From positions 1 to 59,000 of the forward strand of contig MUKC01000003.1 in assembly GCA_002049795.1 (NCBI GenBank): a DNA stretch of 59,000 bases. The letters are read 5' to 3'. The DNA is from Desulfobacca sp. 4484_104. Lineage in GTDB: Bacteria; Desulfobacterota; Desulfobaccia; Desulfobaccales; Desulfobaccaceae. Below are positions 9,092 through 20,293 of the stretch, piece after piece (positions within the stretch are counted from its first letter, which is position 1; each line of letters begins with the position of its first letter). The notes beneath the pieces are model-generated. The model saw nothing but the letters and a program-made list of their open reading frames with translations. It was not told the origin of the DNA and made no database searches. Both the position numbers and the translations under genes were made by a program.

Positions 9092-9622
9092 TTAGGCGAT
9101 TATTTGGTCCCAGAAGCCCTGAGCCTGGAGGAGGAGTTCGCAGGTTTCCCGGACCGCGCCCCGGCCGCCGGGGAAGGAGGTTACCCAATGGGCCGCGTCC
9201 TTAACTTCCGGCACCGCGTCGGCTACGGCAATGGCCAGACCTACCTGCCGGAACAGGGCCAGATCCACCAGATCGTCACCCATAGCCGCGACCTGGCGCG
9301 GTTCCAGTGTAAGCAGATCGAGAAGTTCACGGAGGATGGCGATTTTATCCCGGACGGACTGGAAAACTCGGGTGATACCCAGGTCTTGCGCGCGATGGTT
9401 GACGACCTCGGAGTGGCGGCCGGTGATCAGGGCCACCTCGATGCCGAACTGTTGGGCCAGCTTGATGCCATGGCCGTCCCGGACGTGAAAAAACTTGAGT
9501 TCCTGGCCCGCGTCCGTATAGATAATCCGTCCGTCGGTGAGCACCCCGTCCACATCCAGCAGGAGCAGACGAACACTGCGGGCCCGCTCCCAAACCGCGG
9601 CTGGGTATGCTGTGGGTTTCAT
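9092..9622 (-). CDS. kdsC: 3-deoxy-D-manno-octulosonate 8-phosphate phosphatase KdsC
   Basis: This HAD-family phosphatase of about 176 residues hydrolyses Kdo-8-phosphate to Kdo in the cytoplasm, the step after KdsA in LPS core synthesis. Visible motifs are DVDGVLTDG (nucleophile Asp), [11 protein letters not shown] and [10 protein letters not shown]. The start at 9622 is chosen because its ATG overlaps the kdsA stop as ATGA, typical of translational coupling. An upstream ATG at 9679 would place 19 extra residues inside kdsA. It is the last gene before converging on fabD. Confidence 0.92.
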   Translation of the reverse strand: MKPTAYPAAVWERARSVRLLLLDVDGVLTDGRIIYTDAGQELKFFHVRDGHGIKLAQQFGIEVALITGRHSEVVNHRAQDLGITRVFQSVRDKIAILRELLDLLTLEPRQVAAMGDDLVDLALFRQVGLAIAVADAVPEVKDAAHWVTSFPGGRGAVRETCELLLQAQGFWDQIIA

Positions 9623-10455
9623 GCTTGCTCTGTTAACTTTTGCTGTTGGAAGGCATGAAGTTCTTGAAGATGGCGCCACAGGCTAAACACCTGGTGCAGA
9701 TGTAGAGAATTGGGGCCGTCGCAACGGGCCTGTTCCGGGTTCGGGTGCACCTCCATAAACAGGGCATCCACCCCCACCGCCACCGCGGCCTGGGCCAGAT
9801 AGGGGATAAATTCCCGCTGGCCTCCCGAGGCACAGCCCTGGCCGCCGGGTAACTGCACGCTATGGGTAACATCCATCACCACCGGATAGCCCAGGCTGCG
9901 CAGAATCGGTAGACTGCGGAAATCGACCACCAGATTGTTATAGCCGAACATGCTGCCGCGTTCGGTGAGCATCAGGTGATGGTGATCGACCGCGGTAATT
10001 TTCTCCACTACCTGGCTCATCTCCCAGGGGGCCAGAAACTGGCCTTTTTTGATATTGAGCGGCTTGCCGGTTTGAGCCGCGGCCTGGAGGAGATCGGTCT
10101 GGCGGCATAAAAACGCCGGAATCTGCAGCACGTCCAAGACTTGCGCGGCCGCTTCCACCTGCCAGACCTCGTGGACATCAGAAATTACCGGCAGGCCGAC
10201 CTCGTCCCGTACCCGGGCCAGGATCGCCAAACCCGCGGCCAGGCCAGGACCCCGATAAGAGGCCGCCGAAGTCCGGTTGGCCTTGTCAAAGGAGCCCTTA
10301 AAAATTAAGGGTAGGGCCAACTGCTCCGCATAGCCTTTTAAAGTCCTGGCGATCTCCAGGGTTAAGTCTGCGGATTCAAGAACGCACGGTCCGGCAATAA
10401 TGACCAGACGGCCATCACCTATGACAAAATCAGCTACGGGGACCAGGTGGCGCAT
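9619..10455 (-). CDS. kdsA: 3-deoxy-8-phosphooctulonate synthase KdsA
   Basis: KdsA condenses phosphoenolpyruvate with arabinose 5-phosphate to give Kdo-8-phosphate. The 278-residue length is normal. Typical blocks are [70 protein letters not shown] and [17 protein letters not shown]. The Cys in GPCVL and the C-terminal [13 protein letters not shown] motif fit the family. It sits 4 bp downstream of pyrG and overlaps kdsC, forming a pyrG-kdsA-kdsC operon common in Gram-negative bacteria. Confidence 0.96.
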   Translation of the reverse strand: MRHLVPVADFVIGDGRLVIIAGPCVLESADLTLEIARTLKGYAEQLALPLIFKGSFDKANRTSAASYRGPGLAAGLAILARVRDEVGLPVISDVHEVWQVEAAAQVLDVLQIPAFLCRQTDLLQAAAQTGKPLNIKKGQFLAPWEMSQVVEKITAVDHHHLMLTERGSMFGYNNLVVDFRSLPILRSLGYPVVMDVTHSVQLPGGQGCASGGQREFIPYLAQAAVAVGVDALFMEVHPNPEQARCDGPNSLHLHQVFSLWRHLQELHAFQQQKLTEQA

Positions 10456-10459
10456 GGGC

Positions 10460-12295
<1,836 letters not shown>

Positions 12296-12315
12296 ACTTT
12301 AATAGCTTCAGGGTA

Positions 12316-12597
12316 TTATTCCAGGCGGTCAACCCGTTCTTTAAGCTCTTTGCCTACCTTGAAAAAAGGCAATTTCTTTTCACCCACTTCGATGATCTCG
12401 CCGGTTTTGGGATTACGCCCTTGATAACCATCGTAGCTCTTTACTTTAAAACTGCCAAAGCCGCGGATTTCGATGCGTTCGTTCTCTACCAAGGCATCGG
12501 TCATGTTTTCAAACAAGGTATTGACTACCATCTCGGCCTTTTTGAGGGTCAGCCCCTCGGCTTTGGCCAGTCCCTCGATCAGTTGCGATTTGTTCAT
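12316..12597 (-). CDS. HU/IHF-family DNA-binding protein
   Basis: This 93-residue histone-like protein starts MNKSQLIEGLAKAEGLTLKK. It has the DNA-minor-groove arm GFGSFKVKSYDGYQGRNPKTG and a closing KVGKELKERV. The family bends DNA as homo- or heterodimers. The sequence is closer to the IHF-beta-like proteins of sulfate reducers than to classical HU, but the split cannot be settled by eye. It lies directly upstream of the SRP RNA gene on the same strand. IHF-type bending would matter for the sigma-54 promoter at 51.6 kb. Confidence 0.92.
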   Translation of the reverse strand: MNKSQLIEGLAKAEGLTLKKAEMVVNTLFENMTDALVENERIEIRGFGSFKVKSYDGYQGRNPKTGEIIEVGEKKLPFFKVGKELKERVDRLE

Positions 12598-12925
12598 GCG
12601 ACCTTTACTCCTGCCGGCGAATAATTAAACCCGACCAGGATAACTCCTGGCAGCTCCAGAATCCCTTGGTTCTAGTTGCTCGAAAGCAATTTTCTTAATC
12701 AATTTAATAATAAACGATATTAGCAGTCAGGTAAAGAAAAAAGTTTGGGCGGATTATTTAATCGACCCCGCTTCAGTGTGGTGAATTACTCCGGTCATCT
12801 GATGGATCATCAACCTTGAGTAGTTGATGTTAGCAAAAATATCTCTTCCCAGGTGCCACCGACTGGAAGCCTGTTCCCCTGGATTAAAGCCGAATATGAC
12901 ATCAAATCCACTACCCCTGACTTGC
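12598..12925. other. Intergenic gap upstream of the HU/IHF gene
   Basis: No gene is visible in these 328 bp. The part nearest the HU/IHF gene (12690-12740) is AT-rich and probably contains its promoter on the minus strand. No -35/-10 pair was good enough to place. The rest, next to the plsB stop, shows no hairpin or repeat that I recognise. Confidence 0.4.
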
Positions 12926-15604
12926 TCAGCGCTTTAAGAACCGGGCCAGTTGGCGGCCATAGTATTCTTTGGCGTCCTCATCCTCGGGGCGGCTGAAAGT
13001 AGGAAGCTTTTTCCCTTCCCGGGCCTTTTTGAGGATAACTCCTTTTTCTCCGAAGAGCTTTAAGGAATTACGGAAATTAGCGTCGGACAGGGCCTCGGCC
13101 CGTTCGACTTCGCCAACTTTGCTTAATTTATTGCCGATGGAATGGATGCGCTTCAGGAACTCGCGCTCATTGCGGGGCCGTTTTTTAAGGTATTTGATCG
13201 ACCGCAGCACAATCCAGTACGATTCTAAATAATTATGAAGGAGATTGGCAAAATAAGCCAACTCCTTAAGCCCTGGCGCCGACATGGTGTAGGTGAAGCT
13301 CTCCTGCGGCATACTGGCAATAACGCCCCGTTGGGAAAAGTAGGCCAAGATACGGTCGACATTGACCTCGGGACCATCGTCGTCATAGACGAATTCATAC
13401 TTAAAAAAGTCCATTAAAAACTGGTAATCGGCGATTACCTGCTCCCGGCTAAACTCAAATCCCTGGGCAGCCAGGATGGACATGGCCACCAACGAGGCAG
13501 GCAGGAAAAAATGAATGATATTATTTTTATAATATTCTAACAACGGCCGTTTACTTTCGTCAATGCTATAGCCTCCCAGCCCTAGTTCGTCCGCCAGTTC
13601 CTCTTCTTTTTCAATGGGGGTGATGAGCTTGCGGGATTCGCATAAGCTCAAGGTATCTTCAATGACCTGGGGCAGATTGCCCAGGGTTTCGGCCCGGGGA
13701 ATCCCTTGGTCAGACAGATAATCGTGGAAAACCTCAATGATATGGAGCAATTCCCGTCGGTAAACGCCTTTCCGGGGATAAGTCAGGAGCGCGGCGCAGA
13801 CCAGGGAAAAGGGAGTGACCACGGAAATGCGATTAATGGACTGGATGATGGTAAAGGCCATATCCTGACTGATGGCCCGCCGTTTTTCATCGCTCAAGAG
13901 CTTCTCGCTCAATTGGTGTTGATTCAGATAGTCCTTGAAGGAGATGGGCGGGCTGAATTGGATATAGACCCGGCCATAACGTTTCTTCAGCAATTTACCC
14001 ATACCCAACAGTTGGCGGGCCGATTCCGCTTTTTTCTGAGAACCGCTCAACTCTTTAAGATAAGCCTTTTCCTCGATCACCTGGTCATAACCGATGAAGG
14101 TAGGGAGAAAAATCAGATCCTGAGTCGCCCCCTCCTGAAAGGCCTGGAGGATTAGATTCAACAATCCTAATTGGGGCAGGACTAATTTGCCGGTGCGGCT
14201 CCGCCCTCCTTCAATAAAGAATTCCAGATTATAGCCTTCTTTGACCAGGGTCTTGAGGTAAGTGCTAAATACCTTGGCATAGAGTTTAGCGCCGTGAAAA
14301 CGCCGGCGGATGAAAAAGGCGCCAGATTTACGGAAGATAGTTCCCATGGGCCAAAAAGCCAGATTTTTCCCCGCGGCAATGCGCGGCGGATGAATATTGT
14401 TTTGATAAAGCAGGTGGTTAAGCAGCAAATAATCGGCATGACTTTTGTGACAGGGAACATAGACCAGGGTGCCGTGCTGAGAAATTTCGCGGATCTTCTC
14501 CAAACTTTCCTGATCCAGGGAGATGCCGTCAAAGATGTTTTGCCAGACCCAGGTAAGAATCCGATCCATCAGATGGACGTAAAAAATATTGTAATCAGCA
14601 GCAATTTCACGGAAGTGACTCTGGGCGGTCTTTTTGATCTTGGAGAGTTTCTTATTTTCTACCTGCGCCAGATGTTCCATAAAGCGGTTCAAGCACGGGT
14701 CTGTAAGAGTAATCTCCATCAACTCTTCCGACGACTTGATCACCGGTCCGGTGACCACCCGCCGCTTGCGATCAATACGGCTGATCAGTTCCCGCCGCAG
14801 CCGTTGGGCGATCTCCCATAAGGACAGTCCCTGGTAGTCGGGCGCGGCCAGGACTTCTTGCAGATTGATCGGATCGGCCACTTCCACCACCGCTTTCCGG
14901 GCCCGCAGGAAGAACAGACCTAATTTGCGCAGTTTCCCCGGATTCTCGCTATCCCCAAAAAATAGCTGCATCAGGCCCTTAGATTCGCGGCTGGGTTCCC
15001 GGCCATACAAAATCATCTGGGGCACCAAGTAGATCGGAAAGGATGACTCTTGCTGGATTTCCAAAAGGTGTCGCAAGGGATCTTCTTTGGGTTTAAAAAA
15101 ACGTTGCCGAAAGCCGACCTGGTCCACCAGAAACAGTAGCGCCGGAATCCTTTGTTCCAAAATCCACTTATAATAGTTATCGCGATAAGGATTAGGCCAG
15201 GCATGACGCTTGGTAAAGTAGTTGAGGGCCGCAGAGATAATCTGCACCAGGTGTGAAAGCGGCTGCCAGATCCAGAGATTAAGGTTAAAAGCCACCTGAG
15301 GCTGCGGCACCCCGGCCTCGTGATATCGCCGGTTAAAAAACAAAAAATCCAGATGACTGCGGTACTTTAGGGCATAAACTACGGCCCCGCGCTGGCCCAG
15401 CTCCTGGAGACGTTCCACAATCCGTTGATTAAGGTGGACGCGGGCGAAAAACGGGCCAAACGTGAAGCGTAACAAAAACCCGGGGCGACTGGGAAGATAG
15501 CCATAGTGGTGATATTCTTTACCACTGAAGATCTTGCTGAACCAGGCCTGGAAGCGGGCGATCCAGCCTAACCGTGGTTTTTGCTGCTCTTCCCGATCAG
15601 CCAT
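12926..15604 (-). CDS. plsB: Glycerol-3-phosphate 1-O-acyltransferase PlsB-like, tandem acyltransferase domains
   Basis: This 892-residue protein acylates glycerol 3-phosphate at sn-1 at the membrane, the first step of phospholipid synthesis. The catalytic PlsC-type domain begins near residue 380 with an intact HX4D (PCHKSHADYLLL), followed by FFIEGGRSRTGK and FLPTFIGYDQVIEE. A second, N-terminal acyltransferase-like domain (residues about 70-300) has YRSHLDFLFF. The first His of HX4D is replaced by Tyr81, so this domain is probably catalytically dead. The C-terminal 250 residues match the PlsB tail. It stands alone. Confidence 0.9.
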   Translation of the reverse strand: MADREEQQKPRLGWIARFQAWFSKIFSGKEYHHYGYLPSRPGFLLRFTFGPFFARVHLNQRIVERLQELGQRGAVVYALKYRSHLDFLFFNRRYHEAGVPQPQVAFNLNLWIWQPLSHLVQIISAALNYFTKRHAWPNPYRDNYYKWILEQRIPALLFLVDQVGFRQRFFKPKEDPLRHLLEIQQESSFPIYLVPQMILYGREPSRESKGLMQLFFGDSENPGKLRKLGLFFLRARKAVVEVADPINLQEVLAAPDYQGLSLWEIAQRLRRELISRIDRKRRVVTGPVIKSSEELMEITLTDPCLNRFMEHLAQVENKKLSKIKKTAQSHFREIAADYNIFYVHLMDRILTWVWQNIFDGISLDQESLEKIREISQHGTLVYVPCHKSHADYLLLNHLLYQNNIHPPRIAAGKNLAFWPMGTIFRKSGAFFIRRRFHGAKLYAKVFSTYLKTLVKEGYNLEFFIEGGRSRTGKLVLPQLGLLNLILQAFQEGATQDLIFLPTFIGYDQVIEEKAYLKELSGSQKKAESARQLLGMGKLLKKRYGRVYIQFSPPISFKDYLNQHQLSEKLLSDEKRRAISQDMAFTIIQSINRISVVTPFSLVCAALLTYPRKGVYRRELLHIIEVFHDYLSDQGIPRAETLGNLPQVIEDTLSLCESRKLITPIEKEEELADELGLGGYSIDESKRPLLEYYKNNIIHFFLPASLVAMSILAAQGFEFSREQVIADYQFLMDFFKYEFVYDDDGPEVNVDRILAYFSQRGVIASMPQESFTYTMSAPGLKELAYFANLLHNYLESYWIVLRSIKYLKKRPRNEREFLKRIHSIGNKLSKVGEVERAEALSDANFRNSLKLFGEKGVILKKAREGKKLPTFSRPEDEDAKEYYGRQLARFLKR

Positions 15605-15705
15605 GGGAATCCTCTTGGGAGTTTCGAGTTATGAGTTGCGAGTTGCGAGTTAACATGGTTGGACTGGCAGAAAGTCCGTAATTCTCACTATCTGATTGAG
15701 TTAGG

Positions 15706-17415
15706 TTAAGGTATGGGTTCACTTTTTTTCAGGGCCGCATACCCGCCTTGCAGGTTAGCCGTGCCGGTAATCCCGGCATGGTCCAAGATAACCTGAGACT
15801 CGTAGGAACGCATCCCGGCATTGCAGACCAGGATCAACTTTTTATCCTGGGGAACCTCGGCCAGGCGATAACGCAGCTCCCCCTGGGGGATGTTGACCCA
15901 CAGCGGCCCCCATTTTTCGACCAGCGGCGCGGCATTATCCCTTTCCCGGATATCCAGGAAAGTCACCCCGGCCGCATATTTATCCTTCCAGATTGAAATA
16001 AAATCGTCCATCGGCAGAGGATGGTTGGTGCCGGCCAGGATATTTTTAGCGGTGTTGGCCGCGGCATTTACAATGTCCAGGGCCGCGGCAAAGGGAGGCG
16101 CATAAGCCACTTCCAGGTTGGAAAGATCATCCAGGGTCGGTTTAAATTTCAACATTGCGCCGACCGCGTCGATGCGGGCCTTTACTCCTTGACCCATCGC
16201 GCCTACGCCTTGCAGCCCTAAAAGCCGTTGGGTAGGCCGATCTGCTACCAGTTGCAGGTACATCAGTTCCTGGCCGGGATAGAAATGGGCCTGATCAGCC
16301 TGAGATACCAGAGTTTCAAAGGCATCAAAACCCTCGCGCTGGGCCGCGGCCAGGCTCAGGCCGGTGCAACCGACGCTCAGTTCAAAAAGCTTCATGATAT
16401 AGGAGCCGATAACTCCTTCAAAAATCTCGTGGCCGCCGTTTAGGTTGGTGCCGATCACCCGACCCTGGCGGTTGGCAATCGACCCGGAGGGGTAGTGCAC
16501 CCTTTTGCCGGTGAGCAGGTGGTAATTTTCGATGCAATCGCCCCCGGCATAGATCAAGGGATCCGAGGTCTGTAGCCGCTGATTGACCACAATGCCGCCG
16601 GTAGGGCCGACCAGCAGACCGGCTTCCCGGGCCAGTTGAGAATTGGGCCGGACACCGACGGCCATGATCACCAGGTCCGCGGGTAGAGTGCGCTTTGAGG
16701 TCACTACCCGGGCTACCCGGCCATTCTCGGCTTCCAATTGCTGGACCTGTTCGCCACAATATACCTTCACCCCCTGGGCCTCGACATGGGCCTGGACCAT
16801 CCGGGCCAGGGGCGAATCGAGGAGACCGGGCAACAGATGTTCCTGCAGTTCGACTACCGCGGTCTCCAGTCCCCAGAGTTCGGTGAAGGCTTCGGCCAGT
16901 TCCAGTCCGATGGCACCGCCGCCAATGATTACTACCTGTTCCACCTCGCCCTTGGAAACCGGCTCCCTGATGGCCTCGGCATCAGAGGGATTGGCCACGG
17001 TAAACACTCCGGGTAATTCTGCCCCCGGAATGGGTAAACGGATAGGGGTACTGCCGGTCGCCAATACCAATTGGTCATAATCCAGGGAATAGAGCTCTTC
17101 GGTGGCCAGATTTTGCAGACGCACGCTTTTTTGGGCCCGGTCAATAGCCAGGGCTCTGGTCCGGGTGCGGACTTCGACCCCTTTGGCGCCCTCAAAAAAT
17201 TTGGCATCCCGTTTGAGATGGAAACTGGTGGACATCAATTCATTGATATCCGACACTTCCCCGGAGATATAATAAGGCAGGCCGCAACCCCCGTAAGAAA
17301 TCAGTTCGGCCTGGTCCACCATAATCACCTGAGCGTCAAGATCGAGTCGTTTGACCCGCGCCGCGGCCTTGGGTCCGGCGGCCACCGCGCCAATAACCAC
17401 AATTCTTTTACCCAT
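15706..17415 (-). CDS. CoA-disulfide/persulfide reductase with C-terminal rhodanese domain (paralogue 1)
   Basis: The first 450 residues are a pyridine nucleotide-disulfide oxidoreductase. They hold the FAD site VVIGAVAAGPKAAARVKR, redox Cys in YGGCGLPYY, NAD site VIIGGGAIGLELAEAF and second FAD motif IYAGGDCIE. The last 100 residues are a rhodanese with Cys in LVCNAGMRSY. This CoADR-rhodanese fusion is known as NADH-dependent persulfide/polysulfide reductase (Npsr) in Shewanella and CoADR-RHD in Bacillus. It is cytoplasmic and reduces persulfide or CoA-disulfide. Start 17415 has GAGGAGG upstream; an earlier in-frame start at 17472 lacks one. A paralogue lies at 55528-57231. Confidence 0.85.
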   Translation of the reverse strand: MGKRIVVIGAVAAGPKAAARVKRLDLDAQVIMVDQAELISYGGCGLPYYISGEVSDINELMSTSFHLKRDAKFFEGAKGVEVRTRTRALAIDRAQKSVRLQNLATEELYSLDYDQLVLATGSTPIRLPIPGAELPGVFTVANPSDAEAIREPVSKGEVEQVVIIGGGAIGLELAEAFTELWGLETAVVELQEHLLPGLLDSPLARMVQAHVEAQGVKVYCGEQVQQLEAENGRVARVVTSKRTLPADLVIMAVGVRPNSQLAREAGLLVGPTGGIVVNQRLQTSDPLIYAGGDCIENYHLLTGKRVHYPSGSIANRQGRVIGTNLNGGHEIFEGVIGSYIMKLFELSVGCTGLSLAAAQREGFDAFETLVSQADQAHFYPGQELMYLQLVADRPTQRLLGLQGVGAMGQGVKARIDAVGAMLKFKPTLDDLSNLEVAYAPPFAAALDIVNAAANTAKNILAGTNHPLPMDDFISIWKDKYAAGVTFLDIRERDNAAPLVEKWGPLWVNIPQGELRYRLAEVPQDKKLILVCNAGMRSYESQVILDHAGITGTANLQGGYAALKKSEPIP

Positions 17416-17683
17416 CAGTAGCCTCCTCAACCAACTTCCGATACTGATTAGCTTCGCTTGAGGTTTTATCAATCAATGCGATAATTGTCAAACCGGTAAT
17501 GGACTTATCCGGCTAATATCGCCAACTACCGCCAAACTGCGGGCTAATGATAAGCCTGTTGACCGCCACTTGGAAAAGAGTTATGGTAAAAATATTTATT
17601 AAACGACCTGGGCCGGAATTTTTTTACCAGTGGCGCCGGCATCTGGCCACTGCTAAGAAACAAACCTGCCAAAGGATGAGATC

Positions 17684-18277
17684 ATGCCACTCGAATCTCG
17701 GGTTAAAGACTTTTTTATTGAATCCGCCCGGTTGAAGGCGCAATTTATCGAAGAGCAGGCCCCCTTGGTAGTGCAAGCCGCGCAACTGTTGGCCGCCAGT
17801 TTGCGGCAGGGGGCTAAGATCCTGATTTTTGGCAACGGCGGCAGTGCCGCGGATGCCCAGCATCTGGCCGCGGAATTTGTCAACCGCTTCCGCATTGCAC
17901 GCCCGCCGTTGGCCGCCCTGGCGCTGACCACCGACAGCTCAATTCTGACCAGTATCGGCAATGATTACGATTTTAACGAGATCTTTGTCAAGCAGATCAA
18001 GGCCTTGGGGCAGCCCGGAGACGTGGCCTGGGGCATCAGCACCAGCGGCACTTCCGCCAATGTGGTGGCGGCCTTAGAAATAGCCCGCCAACAAGGTTTG
18101 AAGACCATTGCAGTGACCGGGCGGGACGGCGGGACGATGGCGGCGGCGGCCGATGTCGCCCTGATCGTGCGGTCGCAGGACACCCCCCGCATCCAGGAAG
18201 TGCATCTCACCATCGGCCACGTGCTCTGTGAACTGGTCGATTACTTGCTGTTTCCCGATCAATATTCGGCAGGATAA
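17684..18277 (+). CDS. gmhA: Phosphoheptose isomerase (SIS domain)
   Basis: This 197-residue SIS-domain protein converts sedoheptulose 7-phosphate to D-glycero-D-manno-heptose 7-phosphate, feeding the LPS inner core. It shows FGNGGSAADAQHLAAEFVNRF, ALTTDSSILTSIGND and GISTSGTSANV, all typical of GmhA, and the expected length. DiaA is a close relative that lacks catalysis, but the conserved TTDSS and GTSANV motifs favour GmhA. The gene is followed 2 nt later by a conserved gene of unknown function that appears translationally coupled. Confidence 0.92.
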   Translation: MPLESRVKDFFIESARLKAQFIEEQAPLVVQAAQLLAASLRQGAKILIFGNGGSAADAQHLAAEFVNRFRIARPPLAALALTTDSSILTSIGNDYDFNEIFVKQIKALGQPGDVAWGISTSGTSANVVAALEIARQQGLKTIAVTGRDGGTMAAAADVALIVRSQDTPRIQEVHLTIGHVLCELVDYLLFPDQYSAG

Positions 18278-18279
18278 AA

Positions 18280-19236
18280 GTGGCGGAGAAAATTCAACCC
18301 CTCTCGCTGGAGGGTATCGAGACCTATAGTCTGAAAGAACGGCCCTCCAAGGTCAGTTACCGGGACTTTGGCCAGCCCTGGACCCCGGGACAGTCATTTA
18401 CGGATTTTATCGAGCGTTTGCCGCATATTCTGGCCGCTACCGCGTTGCGCGAGTTGGCCGCGGCTTGGGTCCGGGCCCGGCGTCAGGGGCACACCGTGCT
18501 CTTAGGTTGCGGGGCCCATGTCCTCAAGGTCGGCTTAAGTCCGGTGCTCATTGATCTGATGCGCCGCGGCCTGCTTTCCGGGCTGGCCCTCAATGGGGCC
18601 GGGATCATTCACGATGCCGAGATCGCCATGGCGGGGCGCACCTCGGAGGAGGTCGGCCAGGAATTGGGGACCGGGCGCTTTGGCATGGCAGAAGAAACCG
18701 CAACCTTTTTGAACCATGCCATTAACTGGGGCGCGGCCCAGGGTCTGGGTCTGGGAGAGGCCGTGGGGCAAAAGCTCTTAGAGGCCGGCTGCCCGTTTAA
18801 TCATCTCAGTGTGGTGGCCAGTGCAGCCCGCCGGGAAGTGCCGCTGACGGTGCACGTGGCATTAGGTACCGATATCATTCATATGCATCCCTCGGTTAAT
18901 CCTGCCGCAGTAGGTGCCGCCAGTCATCACGATTTTCGCGTGTTTGCCGCCCTGGTCAGTCGCCTGGCCGGAGGATTATATATCAACCTGGGTTCGGCGG
19001 TGGTGTTGCCGGAGGTCTTTCTCAAGGCCGTGTCCCTGGCCCGCAATCTGGGCCACCAACTGGAGCCGTTGACGACCGCCAATCTCGATTTTATCCAACA
19101 TTACCGGCCCCTCACTAATGTCGTGCGCCGCCCCACCCAGACTCAGGGCCAGGGCTTTGCCCTCACCGGCCATCACGAGATTATGTTTCCTTTATTGGCG
19201 GCCTTGGTCCTCGAAGATTGGGATAAACAACCTTAA
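18280..19236 (+). CDS. Conserved protein of unknown function coupled to gmhA
   Basis: I do not recognise a named family with confidence. The 318-residue protein, with a GTG start 2 nt after the gmhA stop, looks globular and cytoplasmic with no signal peptide. Gly-rich stretches such as VLLGCGAHVLKVGLSP, LALNGAGIIHDAEIAMAGRT and HVALGTDIIHMHPS suggest a Rossmann-like, nucleotide- or sugar-binding fold, vaguely reminiscent of deoxyhypusine-synthase-like folds. Tight linkage to gmhA suggests a role in sugar-nucleotide or heptose metabolism. That role is inference. Confidence 0.75.
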   Translation: MAEKIQPLSLEGIETYSLKERPSKVSYRDFGQPWTPGQSFTDFIERLPHILAATALRELAAAWVRARRQGHTVLLGCGAHVLKVGLSPVLIDLMRRGLLSGLALNGAGIIHDAEIAMAGRTSEEVGQELGTGRFGMAEETATFLNHAINWGAAQGLGLGEAVGQKLLEAGCPFNHLSVVASAARREVPLTVHVALGTDIIHMHPSVNPAAVGAASHHDFRVFAALVSRLAGGLYINLGSAVVLPEVFLKAVSLARNLGHQLEPLTTANLDFIQHYRPLTNVVRRPTQTQGQGFALTGHHEIMFPLLAALVLEDWDKQP

Positions 19237-19286
19237 CAGCATCGGGTTGCTGGTTATAGTGGCGGAGAGGATTATCATAACTTGAA

Positions 19287-19302
19287 ACCGGTCTGGACCG
19301 GT
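19287..19302. repeat. 16-bp palindrome ACCGGTC-TG-GACCGGT
   Basis: This perfect inverted repeat lies in the gap before the FmdB gene. A related motif, AACCGGTT-TCC-AACCGGTT, lies at about 3508-3526, also preceded by TGAA and followed by an AT-rich ATTATA stretch. The two may be members of one small intergenic repeat family, or protein-binding sites. Confidence 0.5.
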
Positions 19303-19393
19303 ATTATAATAAAAATTGGAGTAGTTAATTAAGATAATTTCTGCTTTCATAAATAAGTCATAAATTTTATCAGCCAAAGGAGAGCAAACTAAA

Positions 19394-19627
19394 ATGCCGA
19401 TTTTTGAATATCGCTGCCGGGACTGTGGTAGGGTCTTTGAACAACTGGTATTTGGTAGTGATCCCACCGTCGAATGTCCGGAGTGCCATCAATCTAACGT
19501 CGAAAAACTGATGAGCGCCTGCGCCGCCAAAGTAGGGTTCAAGTTTACCGCTGCCTCCGGTGGCGGCGGCTCCTGTGCCGGTTGCACGGCTACCAGTTGC
19601 AGCAGTTGCAAGAGTGGCGGTAGTTAA
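19394..19627 (+). CDS. FmdB-type zinc ribbon protein
   Basis: This 77-residue protein starts MPIFEYRCRDCGRVFEQLVF, the FmdB regulatory-protein/zinc-ribbon signature, with a second CPEC pair at about residues 28-31. The C-terminal tail is Cys- and Gly-rich (GGGGSCAGC...CSSCKSGGS) and resembles a flexible metal-binding tail. Members are small proteins of uncertain function, sometimes linked to formamidase or amidase regulation. A ribosome binding site AAAGGAGAG lies at the expected distance. A distinct relative lies at 58435-58680. Confidence 0.88.
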   Translation: MPIFEYRCRDCGRVFEQLVFGSDPTVECPECHQSNVEKLMSACAAKVGFKFTAASGGGGSCAGCTATSCSSCKSGGS

Positions 19628-20293
19628 TTTGTTTTAATCGCCTTTATTTTCACCCTCTTCCGCTTTGGAAGGGGTGAGAACCGGTGTGTAACCATATGTA
19701 ACCGTATCTTTATATAACCTATCTTTGGGTCCTGCAAGCTGACTCTTATCAGCCGAATACCAAGCTGGGGAAGATATTACCAGCCAACTATAAACCAAAG
19801 TTTTAATGTCATAGCAGAACGCGACCTAGAAAGCGGGTAGCTTTTAGGGGAGAGGGTAGGGTTACCAGGTTGTTATGCTCAGGCCCTTGATCTGGAAACC
19901 CTGGCAGCCAATGTCAGGTAAAAAATTACCACCTACTGCAAAGCTACAGGAATTGTAGAACCCCGGCCGATATTTATTGACCCTTTGCAGTTCATAGCGT
20001 CAGATATCCGCTAGTAGATATATTCCGCCTTGCTTCTATTGCCCAATCTAAGGCCGATGCTCCTTTAGGAAAGGTATAATATCCTTCCAGGCCCTATACC
20101 TTGCAATTCTAGCTTATTATCTGCTCAAGTCCGGTTGAATAGTATTAACCATTAATTAGACGTTTTATAAACAAGCGTCAAAATTTAGCGATGGCTGAAC
20201 ATAATTACCTTGACATTAAAGCAACAATGTGTTTAGAGTGGCAATGCCTGAATCTAAGTTAATTAATTGACTTAGGCAAAAGGGGGAGGAGTT
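19628..20293. other. 666-bp gap, no gene recognised
   Basis: No convincing open reading frame or RNA is visible on either strand. A hairpin-like CACCCTCTTCC/GGAAGGGGTG near 19650-19676 may end the FmdB transcript. A TTGACA at 20210-20215 with TTAGAG 17 bp downstream is a weak promoter candidate for the TPR/beta-barrel gene. The rest is AT-rich and stop-dense and may be degraded sequence. Confidence 0.45.

Noticed and set aside
9104-9658. 184-residue plus-strand frame across kdsC
   Set aside because: It is antisense to kdsC with no ribosome binding site or recognisable domain.
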